NCBI GenBank assembly: GCA_029007475.1
Contig: JAQXHW010000043.1
Location: 1 to 6,602, forward strand
Direction: 5' to 3'
DNA: 6,602 nt
Source: Oscillospiraceae bacterium
GTDB taxonomy: Bacteria > Bacillota > Clostridia > Oscillospirales > Acutalibacteraceae
The notes beneath the pieces are model-generated. The model was not told where the DNA came from. It saw only the letters and a list, made by a program, of their open reading frames with translations, and made no database searches. Below, piece by piece: positions 1-4,159 of the stretch (position 1 is the first letter of the stretch; the number at the start of each line of letters is the position of its first letter). A program made the translations under genes and the position numbers.

Positions 1-609
1 CGTTATTCTTACGACATTTCAAAGGTTGGCGGTATATCTGCCGGCGAAACCTACTGCGTAATCTTCAGCGCAGACACAGGCGTTCAGACCTATGATACAT
101 TTATGGGTACACCTTGCCTCGGTGATACAGTTTACACTGACGGTACTCTTTACGAGAACCCCATGGACAGCTCCAAGACTGCTCTCGGCGCATTCTGGAA
201 AAACCAGAGCCGTTCTGTTTACGGTCCTGTAATGTGCGTTACTTCTATCGGTAACCTCGTAGGCACCTGCCTCGCTCCCGGTGAGACTGCTGAGGGCCTT
301 TTCAACACATTCCTCACAAACAACCTTGAGAGCGCAAGAACTTACTCCGGTAAGCAGGATCAGCAGATTATCGACGATATGGCTAACGCTCTCGGTCTCT
401 CTCAGAAGAAGGTTGACGAGCTCATCAAGGCTTCCGGTATCACTGTTGACTGGAAGATGGAAGAGTCTAAGGCTCCCGAAGTTGATAAGCCCCTCAATCC
501 TAACACAACCGCTACCGGTCAGGAGACAACAGTTGTTGCTATCGCTATCGCTATGATGGTTGCAGCAGCAGGCGTTATTTTCTTCGCACGCAAGAAAGTT
601 TCTGCTTAA
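1..609 (+). CDS. Secreted surface protein with C-terminal anchor, paralogue of the next gene (5' truncated)
   Basis: The reading frame is open from the first base and ends at TAA 607-609; 202 residues are visible and the start lies upstream of the window. The body (to about residue 155) aligns without large gaps to residues 78-240 of the dockerin protein encoded next. From the shared QTYD onward I count by hand about 60 identities in roughly 105 positions, including DGT.YEN, GAFW, SIGN.VGTC, ESAR.YS and IIDD. The paralogy shows that the missing N-terminus probably carries a signal peptide and a starch-module-like domain. The C-terminus differs from the paralogue: a Pro/Asn/Thr-rich stretch (PLNPNTTATGQE), then about 20 hydrophobic residues (VVAIAIAMMVAAAGVIFF) and the basic tail ARKKVSA. 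This is the layout of a sortase sorting signal, although the pentapeptide is not a clean LPxTG or NPxTG. It could equally be a plain membrane anchor. Molecular function is unknown; a surface carbohydrate-binding role is inference. Confidence 0.85.
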   Translation, partial: RYSYDISKVGGISAGETYCVIFSADTGVQTYDTFMGTPCLGDTVYTDGTLYENPMDSSKTALGAFWKNQSRSVYGPVMCVTSIGNLVGTCLAPGETAEGLFNTFLTNNLESARTYSGKQDQQIIDDMANALGLSQKKVDELIKASGITVDWKMEESKAPEVDKPLNPNTTATGQETTVVAIAIAMMVAAAGVIFFARKKVSA

Positions 610-630
610 TCTTTACTTAAAATAGCATTA

Positions 631-661
631 CAGCCTCCCATTTGCGGGAGGCTGTTGTTTT
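631..661 (+). terminator. Rho-independent terminator of the anchored surface protein gene
   Basis: A perfect 9-bp stem CAGCCTCCC (631-639) / GGGAGGCTG (646-654) with a 6-nt loop is followed by the T-rich run TTGTTTT. It lies 22 bases after the stop codon and separates this gene from its downstream paralogue, so the two are independently transcribed. Confidence 0.9.
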
Positions 662-693
662 ACTTATTTCGATAATAAAACGGTTACCTTATG

Positions 694-716
694 TAGATAA
701 ACAATTAAGTTATCTA
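694..716. repeat. AT-rich inverted repeat upstream of the dockerin gene
   Basis: A perfect 7-bp dyad TAGATAA (694-700) / TTATCTA (710-716) has a 9-bp centre. It sits about 90 bp upstream of the predicted -35 box and has no T-run, so it is not a terminator. It could be an operator for a dimeric regulator or a chance dyad in AT-rich DNA. Confidence 0.3.
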
Positions 717-807
717 TTTCTGCGTAGAGGGTTATACTTAATGCTTTTTTGCAGAGCAAAATTTTTTGAACTACATTCCGCAAAATTAATTTTTTGTCTT
801 AAAGGTA

Positions 808-836
808 TTGCCTAATAATTTTGTTCGTGATATAAT
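808..836 (+). promoter_or_regulatory. Sigma-A type promoter of the dockerin protein gene
   Basis: TTGCCT (808-813), a 17-bp spacer, then a perfect TATAAT (831-836). Predicted transcription start is near 843, giving a leader of about 29 nt that contains the AAAGGAGGA ribosome binding site (856-864), 7 nt from the ATG at 872. The leader is too short for a riboswitch. Confidence 0.75.
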
Positions 837-871
837 TTAGTTGTACAAATTTTATAAAGGAGGACTTTCCA

Positions 872-1912
872 ATGTACAAGAAAATTCTGAGCTTAGTGCT
901 CGCAGTCTTAATGGTTGCTTCTCTTGCAGTTGTAAGCGTAGCTGCTGAGGAAGTAACTCCCGTTGAAACAAAAATCTACTTCCAGGTTCCCGAGGATTGG
1001 GGCACGGTAACGAGAGTATATTGCCACATTTGGGAATGTGACGGCGTAGAATTCAATTCTTGGCAGTCCAAGAAGGAAGTTTGCACCGACGAGGGCAACG
1101 GCCTTTGGTCCTATGATCCCGTAAATAAGGGCAAAATTGCCCTTGAAGACGGTCATTGGTACGGCTGTATCTTCAGCGCAAAGAACGGCAGCTCTGATGT
1201 TAACCAGACCTACGATGCACTTTTCACCACAGAGTGCTACGGCGAAACTCTCTACTGTGACGGCACAATCTACGAGAATCTCGAAGACAGCACAAAGACC
1301 TGCATTGGTGCATTCTGGACGAACATGGACAAGAATACCTACGGTCCTATTATCGGTATCAGCTCCATCGGTAATGTAGTAGGTACTTGCTTCAAGCCCG
1401 GCGACACAGCCGAGACCCTTTTCGCAAGCTTCCTTTTAAACAAGTTTGAGAGCGCAAGAAAGTATTCTAACAAGACCGATCAGGCAATTATTGACGATGT
1501 CGCTGTCGGTCTCCGTATTGAGAGCGACGATATTGTTTGCGAGCTTATAAAGGCTTCCGGCGTGGCTGATATTGCTTGGATTGGCGCAGAAGGTCAGGAT
1601 CCCTATGAGGTAATTCCCACAGTGCCTACACCCGACGAGCCTACTCCTGATGAGCCCACACCCGATGAGCCTCCTGTTTGCTTCTTCGGCGACGCTAACC
1701 TTGACGGACAGGTAAATATTAAGGATGCTACTCACATTCAGAAAAGTGTAGCAAACATTATTTTCCTTACTACTCCTGAAATTCTTTGCGCTGACGTAAA
1801 CGGTGACGTAGAAGTTAATGTTAAAGATGCTACCTATATCCAGAAGTGGGTTGCACAGGCCATAGTTGATGAAAACATGGGACAGCCTATTGACATCGCT
1901 AACTTTATCTAA
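872..1912 (+). CDS. Secreted dockerin protein with starch-module-like N-terminal domain
   Basis: 346 residues. The ATG follows AAAGGAGGA by 7 nt. Residues 1-25 form a signal peptide (MYKK, hydrophobic core, cleavage likely after VAA). Residues 34-120 are Trp/Tyr-rich (W43, W54, W64, W79, W96) with patterns IYFQVPEDW, VYCHIW and a later QTYD that resemble CBM26-type starch modules; this is a family impression, not a database hit. Residues 122-240 are the body shared with the upstream anchored paralogue. Residues 253-267 are three TPDEP repeats. Residues 270-346 are a type I-like dockerin with two calcium loops (D274-D285 and D308-D319), each followed by A-T-H/Y-I-Q-K. Dockerins dock onto cohesins of a scaffoldin, so the protein is predicted to join an extracellular cellulosome- or amylosome-like complex. 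There is no catalytic domain I recognise; a binding role is inference. Cysteines are unusually frequent for a secreted clostridial protein. Confidence 0.9.
   Translation: MYKKILSLVLAVLMVASLAVVSVAAEEVTPVETKIYFQVPEDWGTVTRVYCHIWECDGVEFNSWQSKKEVCTDEGNGLWSYDPVNKGKIALEDGHWYGCIFSAKNGSSDVNQTYDALFTTECYGETLYCDGTIYENLEDSTKTCIGAFWTNMDKNTYGPIIGISSIGNVVGTCFKPGDTAETLFASFLLNKFESARKYSNKTDQAIIDDVAVGLRIESDDIVCELIKASGVADIAWIGAEGQDPYEVIPTVPTPDEPTPDEPTPDEPPVCFFGDANLDGQVNIKDATHIQKSVANIIFLTTPEILCADVNGDVEVNVKDATYIQKWVAQAIVDENMGQPIDIANFI
1628..1672 (+). repeat. Three TPDEP repeats (linker before the dockerin)
   Basis: Three tandem copies of a 15-nt unit each encode TPDEP (residues 253-267). The copies differ at synonymous positions (for example ACA/ACT, CCC/CCT, GAC/GAT), so the repeat is not a very recent slippage product. 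Acidic Pro-rich linkers of this kind are usual between binding domains and dockerins. Confidence 0.9.
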
Positions 1913-1936
1913 ATAATAATTTCATATCTGTAAATA

Positions 1937-1978
1937 AAGCTCACGGCACCCTACTAATAAGGGTGCCGTTGCTTTTTT
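1937..1978 (+). terminator. Rho-independent terminator of the dockerin gene
   Basis: A perfect 9-bp stem ACGGCACCC (1943-1951) / GGGTGCCGT (1961-1969) has a 9-nt loop. AAGC (1937-1940) can pair with GCTT (1971-1974) as an outer extension, and a run of six T (1973-1978) follows. Confidence 0.9.
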
Positions 1979-1987
1979 GTGCAAGAT

Positions 1988-2024
1988 TTACTAAGGAGAA
2001 TAAAAAAGTTTAGTGAATTAGTAA
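1988..2024. repeat. Inverted repeat TTACTAA / TTAGTAA upstream of the candidate RNA gene
   Basis: TTACTAA (1988-1994) and TTAGTAA (2018-2024) are exact reverse complements, 23 bp apart, ending 23 bp before the predicted -35 box at 2048. The second arm is also preceded by a near copy, TTTAGTGA. It could be a regulator site for the RNA promoter, but such short AT-rich dyads also occur by chance. Confidence 0.3.
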
Positions 2025-2047
2025 GTATAAAATATATACAAAAACTA

Positions 2048-2076
2048 TTGCAAATACGGAAAACTTATGGTAATAT
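2048..2076 (+). promoter_or_regulatory. Promoter of the candidate noncoding RNA
   Basis: TTGCAA (2048-2053), a 17-bp spacer, then TAATAT (2071-2076) with an extended -10 TG at 2068-2069. Predicted start is about 2081-2084, exactly where a well-formed stem-loop begins. No protein gene with a ribosome binding site follows in this direction before the terminator at 2690. Confidence 0.55.
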
Positions 2077-2083
2077 TTAAGTA

Positions 2084-2221
2084 CAGAGAGGAGCAATCCT
2101 CACTGAATATAGGAACAGGAGGGCAGTCCGATGTACAGTATAGGCTGCTGACAGACATGGTTCTGAAGATGGTGGCCGTGTTTGCTCAAGCACAATGTCT
2201 GCATATTAACCTTTATGTCAG
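2084..2221 (+). other. Compactly folded 5' domain of the candidate RNA
   Basis: Hand folding gives nearly continuous pairing. Stem 1: CAG (2084-2086)/CTG (2103-2105), one A-A mismatch, then GAGGA (2088-2092)/TCCTC (2097-2101) closed by a GCAA loop, a GNRA tetraloop. Stem 2: 2122-2128/2143-2149 with a 14-nt loop. Three-way junction: CTGA (2148-2151)/TCAG (2218-2221), CAGACAT (2152-2158)/ATGTCTG (2195-2201) and CATA (2202-2205)/TATG (2214-2217). Inside the second helix sit GGTT/GGCC (2159-2162/2174-2177) and GTGTTT/AAGCAC (2178-2183/2188-2193). GTACA at 2081-2085 can also pair with TGTAC (2132-2136) in the loop of stem 2, an alternative that competes with the first pairs of stem 1. Stem 2 and the junction share bases 2148-2149, so they may adjust or compete. 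Confidence 0.5.
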
Positions 2222-2640
2222 GAAAAATAGCGTAATCCACATAACTTAATATTTCTTAGAAATTTCAGTTTAGCTAATTCCTATATTTATTTTGACATTA
2301 ATTTTTCAGTAAGTAACCATTGAAGTCGGCATCGTATCGCCGAAAATCATGAACCACTTCCCGTCAATCCGGCAAATAGGTTAAGTCTCAAAGCATAATC
2401 GCAGGTTTTCTCTTTATCATAATGTCGTTAGTTTGATTTCGACTTTTCCGAATTACTTTCAAAAAATTTACAAGCCTCGGACTTATCCGAATTTATATAT
2501 ATGATGTGAATGAGATAGTAAAACGAGAAATAGGGTCGATGCCGGGAGAAAACTTAAGCCCACGGTGGTTAAGCGGTAAGCGAATTTAAGAAAGTCAACT
2601 TGCAGACAATCAAAAAACCAATTAAATATATGAAAAGGAT

Positions 2641-2659
2641 TTTCTGCTATACGCAGAAA
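2641..2659 (+). other. Perfect 7-bp hairpin near the 3' end of the candidate RNA
   Basis: TTTCTGC (2641-2647) pairs with GCAGAAA (2653-2659) across a 5-nt loop. It is not followed by a T-run and lies 30 bp before the terminator, so it is better explained as a structural element of the RNA than as a terminator. Confidence 0.5.
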
Positions 2660-2689
2660 CGGTGATTAAAATTGATAATTACTGAACAT

Positions 2690-2735
2690 TAAAAGCCTCC
2701 TGAGTGTGTGTGATACTTAGGAGGCTTTTATCTTT
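2690..2735. terminator. Strong, probably bidirectional, terminator
   Basis: TAAAAGCCTCCT (2690-2701) and AGGAGGCTTTTA (2719-2730) form a perfect 12-bp stem, extendable by a G-U and three more pairs (2702-2705/2715-2718) to 16 pairs with a 9-nt loop. On the plus strand the T-rich tail continues with TCTTTTATTTT. The A-rich left arm gives a TTTT tail on the minus strand too. It therefore can end both a plus-strand RNA from the 2048 promoter and the minus-strand uracil-DNA glycosylase transcript, whose stop lies 87 bp away. Confidence 0.85.
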
Positions 2736-2817
2736 TATTTTGCTTTTAAGTCTATTCTTTATGAGACTGTGAATAGGAAAAAGGATAAAGCAAAGCTGCG
2801 TTGGCAGAAATAAAATA

Positions 2818-3390
2818 TCAATAGGTATGCTCGCAGACTTCCTCAATTTTATCTCTGAGAATTAGAAAATCGTTAAAGGCTTCCGGCTTTCTTCTCGGGT
2901 CGCGGAGAACTGCGGCAGGGTGCAGCATAGGCATCATAAGCACGCCCTTTTTCTCAAAAAACCGTCCGTGCTCTTTGGTGATTTTAATGTCCTCTTTAAT
3001 GAGTCTTGCGGCGGCAATTCTGCCAAGACAAACGATAATTTTAGGCTTCATAAGAGAAACCTGATTTCTCAGCCAGTCAATACAGCAGGCAACCTCCTCC
3101 GGCTTTGGGTCGCGGTTTTTAGGGGGTCTGCATTTTACCATATTGGCTATGTAAATATTCTTGTTTCGGTCGAGGTCAACGGCTAAGAGCATTTTGTCGA
3201 GAAGCTGACCGCCTCTGCCAACAAAGGGTTTACCCTGTAAATCCTCATTTTCACCCGGCCCCTCGCCGATAAACATAACTTCTGCGTTTTTGTTTCCCGT
3301 GCCTATAACTACGTTGGTGCGCCCCTGGCAGAGTCCGCATTTTCTGCACTTGAGGCAGTTCTCCTCAAATAAATCCCAGTTATCGTACAT
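2818..3390 (-). CDS. udg: Family 4 uracil-DNA glycosylase (Fe-S type)
   Basis: 190 residues. It removes uracil from DNA (deaminated cytosine) as the first step of base excision repair in the cytoplasm. The sequence follows the Thermus-type family throughout: N-terminal Cys cluster, RTNVV, GEGPGENED (42-50), GKPFVGRGGQLLDKML, NMVKCRPPKNR and the C-terminal catalytic-loop motif HPAAVLRDP (His157). The expected four 4Fe-4S ligands are C15, C18, C87 and C103; C87 and C103 have the family's 15-residue spacing. Extra cysteines C12 and C21 extend the N-terminal cluster to CxxCxxCxxC. The protein is a little shorter at the C-terminus than the Thermus enzyme. Start: the frame runs up to a TTG at 3405, but GGGAGG (3398-3403) overlaps that codon. 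Two adjacent ATGs follow, and the one at 3390 has the best spacing (7 nt); 3393 is possible. Divergent from pduL; I see no convincing promoter for it. Confidence 0.93.
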   Translation of the reverse strand: MYDNWDLFEENCLKCRKCGLCQGRTNVVIGTGNKNAEVMFIGEGPGENEDLQGKPFVGRGGQLLDKMLLAVDLDRNKNIYIANMVKCRPPKNRDPKPEEVACCIDWLRNQVSLMKPKIIVCLGRIAAARLIKEDIKITKEHGRFFEKKGVLMMPMLHPAAVLRDPRRKPEAFNDFLILRDKIEEVCEHTY

Positions 3391-3439
3391 CATAAATCCT
3401 CCCAAAATGTATAAAGTCCGTGGTTTTTCTCAAAAACAG

Positions 3440-3468
3440 TTGAAATTTAGCCCTTATGGGTGTAGAAT
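3440..3468 (+). promoter_or_regulatory. Sigma-A type promoter of pduL
   Basis: TTGAAA (3440-3445), a 17-bp spacer and TAGAAT (3463-3468), each one base off consensus. Predicted start is near 3475, leaving a leader of about 29 nt before the ATG at 3504. This start point excludes the upstream in-frame ATG at 3456, which lies inside the promoter. Confidence 0.75.
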
Positions 3469-3503
3469 ATATCTGTCAAAATAAGAAAAGGCGGTATAAT
3501 CCA

Positions 3504-4073
3504 ATGAAAATTATGGTTGAAACCTCAGCTCGTCATATCCATGTTACAGAGGAAACCTTAAAGGCTCTCTTTGGCGAGGATGCAACACTTACCAACAAAA
3601 AGGATCTTTCTCAGCCCGGTCAGTTTGCCTGCGCGGAGAAGGTAACTGTAGTAGGCCCTAAGGGTGAGCTTGCTATGTCAATTCTCGGCCCCACACGTCC
3701 TGCAAATCAGGTTGAAATTGCATTCACCGACGCAAGAAAATTAGGTATCGCTCCTCCTGTTCGTGAGTCAGGCGATGTTAAAGGCGCACCCGGCTGTATC
3801 CTCAGAGGACCTAAGGGTGAGATTGAAGCTGACGATTGCGTAATCGTTGCAAAGCGTCATATCCACCTTACTCCCGAAGCCGCCGCAGAGTTCGGCGTTA
3901 AGGATAAGCAGGTTGTATCCGTTAAAGTCGGCAACGAGGGTCAGCGCCAGACTACCTTCGGCGATGTTGTTGTAAGAGTAAGTGAAAAATTCTTCCCTGC
4001 AATGCACATTGATACCGATGAGGCTAATGCCGCAGGTCTTGCAGGCACAGTTGACGGTGAGATTATTCTTTAA
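3504..4073 (+). CDS. pduL: PduL-type phosphate acyltransferase
   Basis: 189 residues. PduL enzymes interconvert acyl-CoA plus phosphate and acyl-phosphate plus CoA; without a microcompartment the usual role is acetyl-CoA to acetyl-phosphate, replacing Pta in acetate formation. The sequence shows the family's duplicated fold: SARHIHVT (8-15) in the first half and AKRHIHLT (116-123) in the second, plus KDLSQPGQFA, VGPKGE, LGPTR, APPVRESGD and MHIDTDEANAAGL. His11, His13, His119, His121 and His168 are in the positions expected for zinc ligands. The protein starts directly at the first motif, with no N-terminal encapsulation helix, and no shell protein or diol/ethanolamine gene is near, so it is probably a free cytosolic enzyme. 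Start: the ATG at 3504 lies 9 nt after AAAAGGCGG; the in-frame ATG at 3456 overlaps the predicted promoter. An acetate kinase gene, the usual partner, is not in the window. Confidence 0.93.
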   Translation: MKIMVETSARHIHVTEETLKALFGEDATLTNKKDLSQPGQFACAEKVTVVGPKGELAMSILGPTRPANQVEIAFTDARKLGIAPPVRESGDVKGAPGCILRGPKGEIEADDCVIVAKRHIHLTPEAAAEFGVKDKQVVSVKVGNEGQRQTTFGDVVVRVSEKFFPAMHIDTDEANAAGLAGTVDGEIIL

Positions 4074-4091
4074 TCTAAAATGCTAAATTTT

Positions 4092-4122
4092 TCTCCGCTG
4101 ATTTCTCAGCGGAGATTTTTTT
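4092..4122 (+). terminator. Rho-independent terminator of pduL
   Basis: A perfect 10-bp stem TCTCCGCTGA (4092-4101) / TCAGCGGAGA (4106-4115) has a TTTC loop and is followed by seven T. On the minus strand the tail is only AAAAATTT, so it is a poor terminator for the converging alpha-glucosidase gene. Confidence 0.92.
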
Positions 4123-4159
4123 ACTCCTAATAAACGGCGGGCTTTTCGCCCTAAGGAGA

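Larger units (their letters stand above)
2082..2735 (+). ncRNA. Candidate long structured noncoding RNA, class not recognised
   Basis: About 650 nt lie between an extended -10 promoter and a very strong terminator, and I find no credible protein gene on either strand. The 5' 140 nt fold compactly (separate entry). Further local hairpins are TCGGC/GCCGA (2326-2330/2339-2343), TCGGA-CTTA-TCCGA (2477-2490), CTTAA+CC / GG+TTAAG (2553-2573) and a 7-bp stem at 2641-2659. CGGCATCG (2327-2334) is the exact complement of CGATGCCG (2537-2544), a possible long-range helix. I checked by eye for signatures of tmRNA, RNase P, SRP RNA, T-box, SAM, c-di-GMP and cobalamin riboswitches, and group II intron domain V, and saw none. 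The size is similar to large ornate RNAs such as ROOL or GOLLD, but I cannot confirm membership. The middle part (about 2222-2470) is AT-rich with weaker structure, so the real RNA could be shorter, or two units. Confidence 0.45.

Noticed and set aside
2067..2249. A 60-codon open frame with ATG at 2067
   Set aside because: The ATG lies upstream of the predicted -10 box, has no ribosome site, and the translated product resembles nothing; the DNA is better explained by RNA folding.
2301..2400. Short minus-strand frames suggesting a decayed gene or transposase tail
   Set aside because: Frames are broken by stops within 20-30 codons and match no family I recognise; no terminal inverted repeats or target duplications were seen.
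2437..2589. A 50-codon open stretch, possible gene remnant
   Set aside because: No suitable start codon with a ribosome site, no recognisable domain, and the length is unremarkable for AT-rich DNA.
2531..2610. tRNA- or intron-like segment (GGTGGTTAAGCGG)
   Set aside because: No acceptor stem, no T-arm GTTCRA motif, and no group I or group II core elements around it.
2739..2794. Nested inverted repeats TTTGCTTT/AAAGCAAA and CTATTC/GAATAG after the glycosylase gene
   Set aside because: Stem is interrupted by large unpaired parts and has no T-run on the minus strand; the hairpin at 2690-2730 explains termination better.
3452..3480. Minus-strand TTGACA (3480-3475) as -35 for the uracil-DNA glycosylase
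   Set aside because: At 17 bp spacing the -10 would be TAAGGG, a poor match, and it overlaps the pduL promoter.
4139..4151. GGGC/GCCC hairpin as terminator of the GH31 gene on the minus strand
   Set aside because: Only 4 bp and followed by GCCGTTTATT rather than a T-run; too weak to call, so the GH31 terminator remains unidentified.
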